A stretch of 64,000 nt of DNA from an uncultured Sutterella sp. (GTDB taxonomy: Bacteria > Pseudomonadota > Gammaproteobacteria > Burkholderiales > Burkholderiaceae_F), in NCBI GenBank assembly GCA_944392755.1, contig CALXXT010000002.1, forward strand, positions 124,001 through 188,000, given 5' to 3'. Both the position numbers and the translations under genes were made by a program. Of this stretch, positions 45,082 through 54,749 are shown piece after piece. Positions within the stretch are counted from its first letter, which is position 1. Every line of letters starts with the position of its first letter. A model generated the notes under the pieces. That model had not been told where the DNA came from, searched no databases, and worked only from the letters and a program-made list of their open reading frames with translations.

Positions 45082-45929
45082 GCAGGCGGGACGATGCGAG
45101 CTGCCTCGCAGGTGAGCGCAACGTAGTCCGCCGTCGAGAGAACTTCGGGGCGGGCACCGAGACTGATTCCAGCCGCTTCGATCGCTTCGGGCGGCATCAA
45201 GCGGCTGAGGGCGTTGCGAATCGTCTTGCGGCGCTGCTGAAAGGCGGCGGCGACGATCTGAGCAAAGAGCTCTTCATTGACCGGAGGAATCTCGCCGGCT
45301 GCACGGGGCACCATGCGCACGATCGAGGAGGTGACCTTCGGAGCGGGCACGAAGGCTCCGGGCGGCACGTCGAAGAGCTTATGCATCACGTATCGGCGCT
45401 GCAGCATGACGGAAAGCCGTCCGTAAGTTTTGGAACCTGGAGCCGCGGTCATGCGGTCCACCACTTCCTTTTGCAGCATGAAGTGCTGATCGATTACGCG
45501 ATCGGCTGCCGCGATCAGGGCGAAAAGCAGAGGCGAGGAAATGTTGTATGGAAGGTTGCCGATGATGCGAAGACGCTTGCCCGGAAGAACGCTTCTCCAG
45601 TCGAGCTTGAGTGCATCGGCCTCGATGAGCTCGAGCTCGTCGGCCGAGAACTGCGTGCGCAGAAACGCTGCGAGATCGCGGTCGATTTCCACGGCCGCCT
45701 CGCGCCCTGCAAGCGCGACGACTTCGCGCGTGAGCGCCGCCTGCCCCGGGCCGATTTCCACAATTGCGTCGCCCGGTTTCGGATCTATGGCGGAGACGAT
45801 CCGGCCAATCCAATGCCGATCGTGCAGAAAATTCTGACCAAATCTTTTGCGGGCGTGGTGCCCTTCAAGCCATTCTTGCTTCACGGTGTTCGATTCAAAA
45901 GCGGCGCGTGCCGAAGGCCGCGCCGTCAT
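45069..45929 (-). CDS. rsmA: 16S rRNA (adenine1518/1519-N6,N6)-dimethyltransferase
   Basis: Dimethylates two adjacent adenosines in helix 45 of 16S rRNA late in 30S assembly (also called KsgA). The protein has 286 residues: ARKRFGQNFLHD, the SAM site VEIGPGQAALTREV, and the catalytic NLPYNIS. The start is uncertain: the ATG at 45927-45929 is kept, while a GTG at 45882-45884 would give the more usual short N-terminus; neither has a clear ribosome-binding site. It lies downstream of surA as in many proteobacteria, but pdxA is missing between them. Confidence 0.93.
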   Translation of the reverse strand: MTARPSARAAFESNTVKQEWLEGHHARKRFGQNFLHDRHWIGRIVSAIDPKPGDAIVEIGPGQAALTREVVALAGREAAVEIDRDLAAFLRTQFSADELELIEADALKLDWRSVLPGKRLRIIGNLPYNISSPLLFALIAAADRVIDQHFMLQKEVVDRMTAAPGSKTYGRLSVMLQRRYVMHKLFDVPPGAFVPAPKVTSSIVRMVPRAAGEIPPVNEELFAQIVAAAFQQRRKTIRNALSRLMPPEAIEAAGISLGARPEVLSTADYVALTCEAARIVPPAQSS

Positions 45930-45942
45930 GAGGGGAATACGA

Positions 45943-45965
45943 GCCCGTCGACCTGGTCGACGGGC
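45943..45965 (-). repeat. Perfect 10-bp stem-loop between surA and rsmA
   Basis: GCCCGTCGAC (45943-45952) and its complement (45956-45965) enclose a 3-nt loop, starting 6 nt beyond the surA stop codon. The minus-strand continuation lacks a U-tract, so it may be a partial terminator, an mRNA 3'-end stabiliser or a processing site separating surA from rsmA. Confidence 0.5.
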
Positions 45966-45971
45966 GCATGG

Positions 45972-47411
45972 TTACTGCAGATCGGGGTCGCGGATTTCCA
46001 CGTAGGCCTCGTCGCGCAGTTCACGCTGCCAGTTGTAGGCTGCTTCTGCGAGCTTGCGCTGGCGAAGCGCCTGACGGGCCTCGACGCGCATGCGTTGCGG
46101 GTTGCCGGACTTGTCGGTGCGACGTTCCACGACCTGAATGAGGTGGTAGCCGTAGTTCGTCTTGATCGGTTCGGACACTTCTCCCGGCTTGAGGCTGTTC
46201 ATGGCCGCCTCGAATTCGGGCACCGTGTCTCCCGGCTGCAGCCAGCCGAGATCTCCCCCGCGGGTGGCGGTGGTGTCGACCGAGTGGAGTCGGGCCATGG
46301 AGGCAAAGTCCGCGTCTCCAGCGTTCACGCGGGCCTTGATGTCGTGAAGTCGGCGCAGCACGTCGGCTTCCGGCGTAATGTCGCTGACGAACATCAGGAT
46401 GTGGCGGGCATGCGTCTGCACGACCGGACCGCCAGAAAGCTTCGCCTCAACGCCGTCGCGCTGCCCGAGGATCTTGACGACATGCACGGCGCGTTTCGAA
46501 TGGGCGATGTAGACGCCGCCCGTGCGGGCGTTGTCCTTCATGACGTCCCAGAAAACAGTCGGAAGGTCTTGGCGGGTCTTCCAGCCGAGATCACCACCCT
46601 GGAGGGCGTCGTCTGAGCGCGAGTAGCTGGCCACGAGCTTCGAAAAGTCTTCGCCCGCCCTAGCTCGTTCGGCGATCGCTTCGGCTTCCGCTTCCATCTT
46701 CGACTCGTCGTCAGGATGGTTGATCGGCAGCAGAATGTGGGCCACGTGCCATTCGGTCGTGTCGTTCGAGGTGAAGCCAGCTTTTTCGGCCAAGTACGCA
46801 TCGACTTCACTCTCAGGAATGTCAATCTTGGCGTCGACTTCACGTTCGCGCAGACGCTGGGTCGTGATTTCGTCGCGGATCTCATTGCGGAACGCGTTGA
46901 ATGCGACGCCATCGGCGGCGAGGCGTTGGCGCAGCTCTTCGATGGTCAGATTGTTTTGCCGCGCAATCTGCTCTATAGCGGCATTCACCATTTGGTCGTC
47001 GACACGGATGCCGGTAGCCCGGGCGCGTTGCAAAATCGTGCGCTCCGAGATGAGACGTTCGAGCACTTGCGCCCGCAGCTGCTGCATGGGCGGCAGATCG
47101 ATCTGCTGGCGGCGGAGGTTGATCGCCACGGTGTGCACGCGCTGCATCAGTTCCTGTTCGGTGATGACTTCATTGTTGACGACAGCAATGATGCGGTCGA
47201 GATCCGTTTCAAGCGCAGATCCTGCGGCGTGCTCCTGAAGCGGAACCTTCGCGGGTTCGGGGGATTCTGTTGCGGCGGATGGAGCCTGATCCGAATAGAC
47301 ATGAGCAGGAGCCGCCTGATCCATGATGCTTGCCGCAAGAACGGCGCAGGAGGCCAGTCCGGACAGAAGCGCCGCCGCGGGACGCAGAACGGGTAAAAAG
47401 TGCTTATTCAT
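45972..47411 (-). CDS. surA: Periplasmic chaperone SurA (parvulin-type PPIase)
   Basis: The protein has 479 residues. A signal peptide (about 1-28) is followed by an Ala/Pro-rich linker, the SurA N-terminal chaperone domain (DRIIAVVNNEVITEQEL...), two parvulin domains (WHVAHILLP... and THARHILMFVSD...) and a C-terminal helix. It escorts outer-membrane proteins to BamA; LptD is a classic client and is encoded directly upstream. The start ATG (47409-47411) overlaps the lptD stop by 8 nt. Confidence 0.94.
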   Translation of the reverse strand: MNKHFLPVLRPAAALLSGLASCAVLAASIMDQAAPAHVYSDQAPSAATESPEPAKVPLQEHAAGSALETDLDRIIAVVNNEVITEQELMQRVHTVAINLRRQQIDLPPMQQLRAQVLERLISERTILQRARATGIRVDDQMVNAAIEQIARQNNLTIEELRQRLAADGVAFNAFRNEIRDEITTQRLREREVDAKIDIPESEVDAYLAEKAGFTSNDTTEWHVAHILLPINHPDDESKMEAEAEAIAERARAGEDFSKLVASYSRSDDALQGGDLGWKTRQDLPTVFWDVMKDNARTGGVYIAHSKRAVHVVKILGQRDGVEAKLSGGPVVQTHARHILMFVSDITPEADVLRRLHDIKARVNAGDADFASMARLHSVDTTATRGGDLGWLQPGDTVPEFEAAMNSLKPGEVSEPIKTNYGYHLIQVVERRTDKSGNPQRMRVEARQALRQRKLAEAAYNWQRELRDEAYVEIRDPDLQ

Positions 47412-49737
47412 AGTAGTCGTAAAGACCCGGAGTGCTCGGGATGGTTTCGCGGTGCTGATAACCGCGGATGTTGCGTTCAAGTTCGGAAATCGGGCTGGAA
47501 CCGACGCTTCCGAGGCCGTAGAGTTCAAGTTGCAGGAAGAAGTTCGTTTCCTTGCCGTCTGTGAGCGTGGAGTAGCGTTGAGCCACGGCCCGAAGCGTCC
47601 AGCAGTCGTGCAAATACTCAATACCTCCGATCATTTCAATCGGCTTCTTCATGTAGAGCGAGTAGTTGTATCGGAAAACGGCGTAAAGCTTGTCGGCAAT
47701 CGGCCACTGAAGCGCCAGGTCGATCTGCTTAATGTTGTCGGTCGGATCCTGTGGTTCGTAGTTGTAGCGGTAGAAAAGGCCGACCGTTGACATGCGTTTC
47801 GGCGACCAGGTGACTCCGGCGTGCACCTTGACAAACTTGTGCTCTGCTGAAGAGTACTGCGCCGTCGTCGAAGCGAAGATGCTGCGCGTGAGGCGCGCGC
47901 CGACGCTGGCGAGCAGGTCGCTGTGCGACGAGGTGCGGGTTCCGAGGCTATTCGAAGCGACGTCGAAGTACTCACGCTCAGCTTGCGTGTTGAGGAACGG
48001 GACCGTCTGGTCGGTGAAGTACTGGCGCTCGCCGATCATGGCTCGGAAGAGCTCAAGACCCGTGCTCTTGTCGATGTAGCGCGTCGATAGCGCCGTGGTC
48101 AGCTGGTTTGCCTCTGAGGTGCGGTCATAGCCCGAGAAGTAGTTTTCGGTGAAGAGCGTCGCGAAATTGAGATCCGCAATCGTCGTATCGAAAACCGGTA
48201 TGTCAGACTGGTCGCGGTAGGGCGAGTAGGCGTAATAGACGCGAGGTTCAAGCGTCTGGAAAGCGTCGCGCCCGAACCAACTCGAGTCCCGTTCGAAGAC
48301 GAGGCCGGCATCAAGGCTGAAGATGGGTGAAATTCGGCTCGGATTCTTTTCCGTGTACGCGTCGGGGCTTGAGTTCTGACGCGAAAGGTTGTCGAGATCG
48401 TACCAAGCGCCGATCAACTGGCCCTTCGGGACGAAGAACCAGCCGGCTCCCCGCAACGGATAGGAGACGGTCTGATCGATGACGAAACGCGAGCCCGAGA
48501 CCATTTTCGGATGTGTGAATCGCGTCGCTTCGAGCGTTGTGGAGAGCTCGAACCCATGGAAGTCCGCGTTGTAGCCGTTAAGCGTCACCTGCGGCACCCG
48601 CTCGTAGGGGCGCACGAGGTGAACGTCGTCGTCTACATCGATGTCGAGCATTTGGTGCTTCGTTACTTTGAGGCCGGCACTCCAATAGGTCTCTTGATAG
48701 TTGAGCGTGTATTCCTGCGGCAACACGGCCTGAGAGGATTCGCGAATGTTGCCGGAAAAGTCGGAAACGTAATCGTCGTCCGACACGCGGTTATAGTCGA
48801 TGTCAAAGCTCAGCTTGTCGCGGCGGTACTGCGTCTCAACGCGCATGCCGTACCGGCTGTCACCCGTCTCAATGTCGTTCGGCAGGTAGTCGAACGTCAT
48901 CTCGCCCTCAAAGTGGGGGAGCTTCAGTCGAGCCTCGTTGCCGATCATGACACCGCGCTTCGACATAAAGCGTGGCGTCAGCGTGTAGTCGTAATTCGGC
49001 GCTAGATTGAAGTAGTAGGGCAGGTAAAGTTCAACGCCGCGCGTGGAACCCGCGCCGTAGGTCGGCGTAAGCAGCCCCGACCGACGTTCGCCGCTCACGG
49101 GGAACTGGAACCATGGGGCGCCGAAAATCGGCACGTCCTTAAAGTGGAGAGATGCGCCTGTGCCGGTCGCCACCTGATCGTACTCATCGATTTCAAGCTC
49201 ATTGAGCTTGATGTACCAGACTTCGTCTTCACGCTTGCAGGTGGTGACCGTGACGTCTTCAAACGAAGTGCGGTCTCCAGAAAGGAACTTCACGTTCTTT
49301 GCGCAGCCGCGCAAAGAGCGTGGTGCGTACTCCCACTCGGCGCTCTCCATCGAGCCGGAGCGTGAGGAAATGCGGAACTTCATCGATGGGCCGGAAAAGC
49401 TTGCACCAAGGCGTGAGAGTCGAGCATTGCCCGTAGCGGTGACTTCATCGGTCGCCTGAACGTAGGTGATGCGGTCGGCTTTGAGAATCGAGCCGCCGCG
49501 GCGGATCTCAGCATTGCCGATCAGGTGCAGCTCCTCTTCCGGGTTGCCTTCAATGGCGTCTGCCGACACGAAGCTTGCGGCATCGTTGTTGGAGGTCGCC
49601 CGCTGCGGCTCGAGCTTCATGGCCGAGTCGAGTTCGACCTTGATCGGGCCGGCCCAGACAGCCGTGGGTGCGGCAGCCATGCTGGCCGCAGCGGCTACGA
49701 CGCCGAGCGCAATTTTGCGGAGACTGAAGGTACGCAT
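47404..49737 (-). CDS. lptD: LPS-assembly protein LptD
   Basis: The protein has 777 residues. A signal peptide (about 1-29, cleavage after VWA) is followed by an N-terminal OstA/LptA-like periplasmic domain (about 60-180), then a large C-terminal LptD beta-barrel. With LptE it inserts LPS in the outer leaflet. Cysteines are few: GCAK and TTCK in the N-terminal part and one in HDCWTL near the C-terminus, where E. coli has an adjacent pair. The start MRTFSLRK at 49737 gives a proper signal peptide; the longer upstream reading is rejected. It is divergent from amgK. Confidence 0.94.
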   Translation of the reverse strand: MRTFSLRKIALGVVAAAASMAAAPTAVWAGPIKVELDSAMKLEPQRATSNNDAASFVSADAIEGNPEEELHLIGNAEIRRGGSILKADRITYVQATDEVTATGNARLSRLGASFSGPSMKFRISSRSGSMESAEWEYAPRSLRGCAKNVKFLSGDRTSFEDVTVTTCKREDEVWYIKLNELEIDEYDQVATGTGASLHFKDVPIFGAPWFQFPVSGERRSGLLTPTYGAGSTRGVELYLPYYFNLAPNYDYTLTPRFMSKRGVMIGNEARLKLPHFEGEMTFDYLPNDIETGDSRYGMRVETQYRRDKLSFDIDYNRVSDDDYVSDFSGNIRESSQAVLPQEYTLNYQETYWSAGLKVTKHQMLDIDVDDDVHLVRPYERVPQVTLNGYNADFHGFELSTTLEATRFTHPKMVSGSRFVIDQTVSYPLRGAGWFFVPKGQLIGAWYDLDNLSRQNSSPDAYTEKNPSRISPIFSLDAGLVFERDSSWFGRDAFQTLEPRVYYAYSPYRDQSDIPVFDTTIADLNFATLFTENYFSGYDRTSEANQLTTALSTRYIDKSTGLELFRAMIGERQYFTDQTVPFLNTQAEREYFDVASNSLGTRTSSHSDLLASVGARLTRSIFASTTAQYSSAEHKFVKVHAGVTWSPKRMSTVGLFYRYNYEPQDPTDNIKQIDLALQWPIADKLYAVFRYNYSLYMKKPIEMIGGIEYLHDCWTLRAVAQRYSTLTDGKETNFFLQLELYGLGSVGSSPISELERNIRGYQHRETIPSTPGLYDYYE

Positions 49738-50058
49738 AAAGAAGAAGGGCGAAGCGGCGCCGATGGGGATAGGGGTCGACGCAAAGAACACTGGAAAACG
49801 ACCCCCAGTCCAACCTCCGTGCGGAGGTCGAACCTTGAGGCTGACGACACGATCGGCAAATTTTAACAAATGGGCCGTCAAACCTGCGGCTTCTGAGGAA
49901 GCCCCGTGAAGCGGCTCGCTAAAATAGGCGGACTGCCGTGAGCGGACGCCTTGCGGGCAAGGTCGAGGGATGCGGAGGGCGCTTCCATCCCGAGCAATTG
50001 AAACACCCCAATCGCAGCGCGACGAGATGACGCCGATTCGCGCGCATTCGGAGAGAAA
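49738..50058. other. Divergent region lptD / amgK
   Basis: These 321 bp have no supportable gene. Visible elements are a 6-bp stem-loop (49888-49893/49898-49903, GGCTTC/GAAGCC), an AT-rich island near 49857-49870, and a TAAAAT at 49920-49925 that could be an amgK -10 box. No strong -35 accompanies it. An ORF continuing lptD upstream is considered non-coding. Confidence 0.5.
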
Positions 50059-51069
50059 ATGACGACGCTTCGTGATGCATCACTTCGTGCCTGGCTCGAA
50101 GAGGAATCCCCCCGGTTTGGGCTTGACCTATCGACTCTCGAACCCGCGAGCTCGGATGCGGGCTTCCGCCGTTATTTTCGTGCTAGAGACGGACAGGGCG
50201 ATACCTTCATTGTCATGGATGCGCCGCCCGAGCACGAGCATACCGAGGCCTTCATTCGGGTGGATGAACTCATGCGCACCGCAGGTCTCAACGTCCCGAA
50301 GATTTACGCGGCAGACCTGGAGCAGGGATTTGCGATCATGAGCGATCTTGGGCGGGAGACTTATCTTGACGTGCTCAGCGAGGCAAATGCGTTCGAACTG
50401 ATGGATCGAGCAACCGATGCGCTCGTGCTGTGGCAAAAGTCTTCCAAACCGGGCGTCTTGCCCGAGTACGACCGCGCACTTTTGCGCCAGGAGATCGATC
50501 TGTTTCCCGAGTGGTATGTCAAGCGCCACCGCGGCGTCGAATGGGATGAGAAGCACCGCGAGTGGTGGGAGATGACCGTTGAGGCGATTCTTGAAAATAA
50601 TCTTGCGGAGGAACGCGTTTTCGTTCATCGCGACTTCATGCCGCGCAACCTGATGGTCTGCGATCCGATGCCCGGCATTCTTGACTTCCAGGATGCAGTT
50701 TACGGACCAGTGAGCTACGACATCGCATCCCTTATGCGCGATGCGTTCATCACTTGGAATGAATCAAGCGTGCTGGACGTGACGATCCGCTACTGGGAGA
50801 AGGCCAAAAAGGCGGGCATTCCAGTTCCGAACGACTTTGCACGCTTTTACCGCGACGTGGAGTACATGGGATTGCAGCGGCATTTGAAGGTCCTCGGGAT
50901 TTTCTCTCGTCTCAACTACCGCGATGGCAAGCCAAAGTACCTCGCCGACACGCCGCGGTTCATTGCGTACGTTCGACAGACGGCTTCGCGCTACATCGAG
51001 CTCTCCCCACTTATGCGTCTCATTGATGATCTCGAAGGCAACGGCCGAAAGGTCGGCTACACCTTCTGA
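50059..51069 (+). CDS. amgK: Anomeric MurNAc/GlcNAc kinase
   Basis: The protein has 336 residues with the aminoglycoside phosphotransferase fold: SSDAGFRRYFRA, catalytic HRDFMPRNLM and metal-binding ILDFQDAVYGP. AmgK phosphorylates recycled MurNAc at C1, after which MurU makes UDP-MurNAc directly. This bypasses de novo synthesis and MurA, the fosfomycin target. The adjacent murU gene, overlapping by one base, makes the assignment firm. The pathway's MupP phosphatase is not in this window. Confidence 0.92.
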   Translation: MTTLRDASLRAWLEEESPRFGLDLSTLEPASSDAGFRRYFRARDGQGDTFIVMDAPPEHEHTEAFIRVDELMRTAGLNVPKIYAADLEQGFAIMSDLGRETYLDVLSEANAFELMDRATDALVLWQKSSKPGVLPEYDRALLRQEIDLFPEWYVKRHRGVEWDEKHREWWEMTVEAILENNLAEERVFVHRDFMPRNLMVCDPMPGILDFQDAVYGPVSYDIASLMRDAFITWNESSVLDVTIRYWEKAKKAGIPVPNDFARFYRDVEYMGLQRHLKVLGIFSRLNYRDGKPKYLADTPRFIAYVRQTASRYIELSPLMRLIDDLEGNGRKVGYTF

Positions 51070-51770
51070 TGCGAGCTCTAGTGTTCTGTGCGGGCGCGGG
51101 CAAGCGCATGCGTCCGCTTACGCAGCTCATGCCCAAGCCTCTCGTTCCCGTGCTTGGCATCCCGATGGTCGTGCGGCAAATTTTGGCGCTGCGGCGGGCT
51201 GGCGTGACGGAGATCATGCTTAACGCCGCGCACGGGGCCAGGATTCTGCAGGGGGCTATCGGCGACGGTTCGCGCTGGGGCGTGCGGATCACATATTCGG
51301 TTGAGGGCAACTCGACCGAAGAGGCGCTTGAGACGAGAGGCGGCATCGTGAAGGCGCTTCCCTATCTTGCCGAGGGCGGCAAGACCTTTTTGGCGGTGGC
51401 TGGAGACATCGTGACGGACTACGACTATGCCCGGCTTCTTGGGCGAGCCCGGCTGCTCGACCAATCGAATGCTGACGCGCATCTCGTCCTAGTGCCCAAT
51501 CCCGGCTACCACCCTCAGGGAGACATGTCGCTTGCCCCTTCGGGGCGCATTGGGCGAGAGGGAGAGCGCCTGACGTTTTCAAGCTTGGCCGCCTACCGAA
51601 CAAGTCTTTTTGAAGGACTCCCCGCCGTCGAGGCCAAGCTCTTCCCGTGGCTTTGGAAGATCATTGACGCCGGGCGCGTCACGGGCGAGCGTTGGGACGG
51701 GGCCTGGTATAACGTCGGCACGATTGAAGAACGAAATCGCGTGGAGCGGGAGATTGAGGCGCGAAAGTGA
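51069..51770 (+). CDS. murU: N-acetylmuramate-1-phosphate uridylyltransferase
   Basis: The protein has 233 residues of the nucleotidyltransferase family: GAGKRMRPLTQLMPKPLVPV (about 9-28), AGDIVTDYDY for the metal site, and WYNVGTIEE at the C-terminus. It converts MurNAc-1-phosphate to UDP-MurNAc in peptidoglycan recycling. It overlaps amgK by one base and dusB by 4 nt (GTGA). Confidence 0.92.
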   Translation: MRALVFCAGAGKRMRPLTQLMPKPLVPVLGIPMVVRQILALRRAGVTEIMLNAAHGARILQGAIGDGSRWGVRITYSVEGNSTEEALETRGGIVKALPYLAEGGKTFLAVAGDIVTDYDYARLLGRARLLDQSNADAHLVLVPNPGYHPQGDMSLAPSGRIGREGERLTFSSLAAYRTSLFEGLPAVEAKLFPWLWKIIDAGRVTGERWDGAWYNVGTIEERNRVEREIEARK

Positions 51771-52756
51771 TTCTCGGATCCTTTGAGATGACGGCGCCCG
51801 TCGTGCTGGCGCCTATGGCGGGCTTGACGGACATGCCCTTCCGCGAAACTTGCCGCGAGTGTGGCGCGAATTTCGCCGTTGCGGAGATGACGGCGAGCCG
51901 GGAGGATCTGCGCGGCCGCAAGAAGAGTCAAACGCGGTGGGTCGAGCCCGCCGAAACTCGTCCGCGCGTGGTGCAGTTGCTCGGTTCGGATCCTCAGTCG
52001 ATTGCCGACGCAGCTCGAGCGGCTGAAGAGGCCGGAGCCGATTGGGTGGACATCAATATGGGCTGCCCGGCGAAAAAGGTGCTCCAGTCGGCATGCGGAA
52101 GCGCACTCCTAAAGGACGAGGCGCTTGTTGGCCGCATTCTCGAAGCTGCGGTGCAAGCGGTTCGAATACCCGTCACTCTGAAGACTCGGACGGGCTGGGA
52201 TCGGGACCACAAGCGGGCTCCCGTCATTGCTCGCATTGCCGAGAGTGCCGGTGTCGCGATGATCGTGGTGCACGGCCGAACGCGTGCGGATGGTTTTTCT
52301 GGAGAAGCTGAATACGACACGATTAGGGAAGTGAAAGCGGCCGTGAAGATTCCCGTCATCGCGAACGGCGACATCGATTCTGCCGAGAAGGCAGTGCATG
52401 TGCTTTCGGAGACGGGGGCCGACGGCATCATGATCGGCCGCGCGGCGATTGGGCGCCCCTGGATTTTCCTAGAGGTAGCGGCTGCATTGCGAGGAGACCC
52501 AGTTCCGGCCGTTTCGCACGACGTTCGAGAAGCGGTCATCCGCAGGCACATGATTCGGCATTTCGACTACTATGAAGGCCGTCGAGGCGGATTGCTGATT
52601 CGGCGCCATTTGACGGCCTATTTTCGCGACAGTCCAGATCCGGAGAAATGTCTGCCGAGACTGCTGCGCGCCGAGGACCGCGAGGAAGCCATGCGCCTCG
52701 CGGAAAACCTATTTGCCGAAGGGCGGCTTCTTTGCGCGCGCTCGGATGAGCCATGA
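51767..52756 (+). CDS. dusB: tRNA-dihydrouridine synthase B
   Basis: The protein has 329 residues of the FMN-dependent Dus family: APMAGLTDMPFR, the catalytic cysteine in NMGCPAKKV, KTRTGWD, VHGRTRADGF and GIMIGRAAIGRPW. It reduces uridine in tRNA D-loops (U17 in E. coli). The start is GTG overlapping murU; it aligns with the DusB N-terminus. It precedes fis by a 4-nt overlap, the conserved dusB-fis pair. Confidence 0.94.
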   Translation: MILGSFEMTAPVVLAPMAGLTDMPFRETCRECGANFAVAEMTASREDLRGRKKSQTRWVEPAETRPRVVQLLGSDPQSIADAARAAEEAGADWVDINMGCPAKKVLQSACGSALLKDEALVGRILEAAVQAVRIPVTLKTRTGWDRDHKRAPVIARIAESAGVAMIVVHGRTRADGFSGEAEYDTIREVKAAVKIPVIANGDIDSAEKAVHVLSETGADGIMIGRAAIGRPWIFLEVAAALRGDPVPAVSHDVREAVIRRHMIRHFDYYEGRRGGLLIRRHLTAYFRDSPDPEKCLPRLLRAEDREEAMRLAENLFAEGRLLCARSDEP

Positions 52757-53094
52757 TTGAAAGCTTCAGTGAATTGATTTCCCCAGCGGACTCAACGCCG
52801 AAAACGGAGTCCGAGGACGGCGCCTTCGCCGGCGAGACGTATGAGCTCGAAGCTGTGATCGTGCGACGACTCGACCGCTATTTCGAACAACTTGACGGTC
52901 GTGCGCCCCACCCGCTTCATGATCTCGTCATCCGCGCCGTGGAGCGGCCGCTTCTTCTTTACGCCATGAATCGCTGCGCGGGCAATCAGTGCGCTGCAGC
53001 GCAGCTGCTTGGCATCAACCGCAATACGCTTCGCAAGAAGCTCCTCGAACACGGCCTGCTCGAGGCTAGAAATTCTTCATCAACTAGGAAATAA
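52753..53094 (+). CDS. fis: Fis-family DNA-binding protein
   Basis: The protein has 113 residues with a C-terminal Fis helix-turn-helix ([20 protein letters not shown]), preceded by the [15 protein letters not shown] helix. The N-terminal 30 residues are acidic and longer than in E. coli Fis (98). Fis is a nucleoid-associated protein that activates rRNA and tRNA promoters; betaproteobacterial forms are less studied. It overlaps dusB and lies 4 nt before purH. Confidence 0.92.
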   Translation: MIESFSELISPADSTPKTESEDGAFAGETYELEAVIVRRLDRYFEQLDGRAPHPLHDLVIRAVERPLLLYAMNRCAGNQCAAAQLLGINRNTLRKKLLEHGLLEARNSSSTRK

Positions 53095-53098
53095 AGAC

Positions 53099-54652
53099 AT
53101 GCGTAAGCAAGCACTTCTCAGCGTTTCGGACAAGACGGGCATCGTCGAATTCGCACGAGGCCTTTCCGAGGCGGGATATCATTTGCTCTCGACGGGCGGA
53201 ACGGCGAAGCTTCTGTCTGCGGCAGGGCTTCCCGTCGAGGAGGTTGCGGACTACACGGGCTTCCCCGAAATGCTCGACGGCCGGGTGAAGACGCTCAACC
53301 CGAAGATTCACGCGGGCATTCTCGCGCGTCGTCCCGATCCCGCCCATATGGCGGCGCTCGCCGAACATGGCATCGACCCGATCGACATCGTCGTCGTCAA
53401 TCTCTATCCTTTCGAGCAGACGATTTCAAAGGCCGACTGCACGTTCGAGGAAGCCATCGAAAACATCGATATCGGCGGTCCAACGATGATTCGGGCCGCG
53501 GCGAAGAATCATGAATCCGTCGCCGTTGTCGTCGACCCTGCTGACTATGAGGCCGTGCTCGCCGAAATCCGCGCCGAGGGTGGCGTGAGTGCCGAAACAC
53601 GCCTCAAGCTTGCCAAGAAGGTCTTCGCTCATACCGCCCGCTATGACGGCATGATCACGAACTACCTGACGAGTCTTAACGCCGACAAGAAGTCCGAAGG
53701 CTTCCCTGACGTGCTCTCGCGCCAATGGGTCAAGGTGCAGGATCTTCGCTACGGAGAAAATCCCCATCAGCAGGCGGCCTTCTATCGGGAAACGCACGTG
53801 GCTCCGGGTCTGCTCGCCGGCTACGAACAGCTTCAGGGCAAGGAACTCTCCTACAACAACATTGCCGACAGCGATGCTGCCTGGGAGTGCGTGCGCTCCT
53901 TCGCCGCGCCCGCCTGCGTGATTATCAAGCATGCGAATCCGTGCGGTGTTGCTGTAGCCGAAGACTGCGCCAAGGCATATGCCAAGGCATTCCAGACGGA
54001 CAGCAAGTCGGCTTTCGGCGGCATTCTCGCTTTCAATACGCCCGTGACGGAAGCTTGCGCCGAGCTTGTGGCGCAGCAGTTTGCGGAAGTGATCATTGCC
54101 CCCGATTTCACGGCAGGCGCGCTTGAAATTTTCGGCCGCAAGAAGAATCTTCGCCTTCTTCGCATCGCGCTTGGAAACGCCCACAACGACTTTGACCTGA
54201 AGCGCGTGGGCGGCGGCATCCTGGTCCAGACGCCCGATCTGCAGCTTGCCGGAGCCGAGCAGCTGCGCTGCGTGACGAAGCGCGAGCCCTCGCCCGGGCA
54301 GGTCGCCGATTTGCTCTTTGCCTGGAACGTGGCCCGCTTTGTGAAGTCGAATACGATCGTTTATGCCCGAGACGGCATGACGCTCGGCGTGGGTGCGGGG
54401 CAGATGAGCCGCGTGGATTCGGCCCGCATCGCAGCCATCAAAGCTGAAGAAGCGGGACTCTCCCTCGAAGGCGCCGTGGCGGCTTCCGATGCCTTCTTCC
54501 CCTTCCGCGACGGCCTTGATGTCGTTGTGGATGCCGGTGCGGTTGCCGTCATCCAGCCGGGCGGCTCGATCCGAGATCAGGAAGTGATTGATGCCGCTAA
54601 CGAGCGCGGCGTCGCTATGGTCTTCACGGGAGAGCGCCACTTCCGCCACTAA
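53099..54652 (+). CDS. purH: Bifunctional AICAR transformylase / IMP cyclohydrolase
   Basis: The protein has 517 residues. The N-terminal IMP cyclohydrolase (MGS-like) domain has [24 protein letters not shown] and [15 protein letters not shown]. The C-terminal AICAR transformylase has RYGENPHQ, the catalytic Lys-His in IIKHANPCG and the final [14 protein letters not shown]. It performs the last two steps of IMP synthesis. The ATG at 53099 has AGGAA upstream. It is last in the amgK-murU-dusB-fis-purH run. Confidence 0.97.
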   Translation: MRKQALLSVSDKTGIVEFARGLSEAGYHLLSTGGTAKLLSAAGLPVEEVADYTGFPEMLDGRVKTLNPKIHAGILARRPDPAHMAALAEHGIDPIDIVVVNLYPFEQTISKADCTFEEAIENIDIGGPTMIRAAAKNHESVAVVVDPADYEAVLAEIRAEGGVSAETRLKLAKKVFAHTARYDGMITNYLTSLNADKKSEGFPDVLSRQWVKVQDLRYGENPHQQAAFYRETHVAPGLLAGYEQLQGKELSYNNIADSDAAWECVRSFAAPACVIIKHANPCGVAVAEDCAKAYAKAFQTDSKSAFGGILAFNTPVTEACAELVAQQFAEVIIAPDFTAGALEIFGRKKNLRLLRIALGNAHNDFDLKRVGGGILVQTPDLQLAGAEQLRCVTKREPSPGQVADLLFAWNVARFVKSNTIVYARDGMTLGVGAGQMSRVDSARIAAIKAEEAGLSLEGAVAASDAFFPFRDGLDVVVDAGAVAVIQPGGSIRDQEVIDAANERGVAMVFTGERHFRH

Positions 54653-54671
54653 GCCGGATGAGCCGTTTGGC

Positions 54672-54702
54672 TGTAGCCGAGCCGAAATACGGCTCGGCTA
54701 CA
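54672..54702 (+). terminator. Strong hairpin after purH (probable terminator)
   Basis: A perfect 13-bp stem (54672-54684/54690-54702) with loop AAATA lies 20 nt beyond the purH stop. It is not followed by a clear U-tract, so termination may be partial or factor-assisted. Confidence 0.55.
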
Positions 54703-54749
54703 ATCAAGCTTCGACCCGCGCGCAGCAAGTGTGCGGCCCATTATTTTCC

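Noticed and set aside
45943..45965. Strong stem-loop as a standard intrinsic terminator of surA
   Set aside because: No U-tract follows on the minus strand, so it is listed only as a stem-loop.
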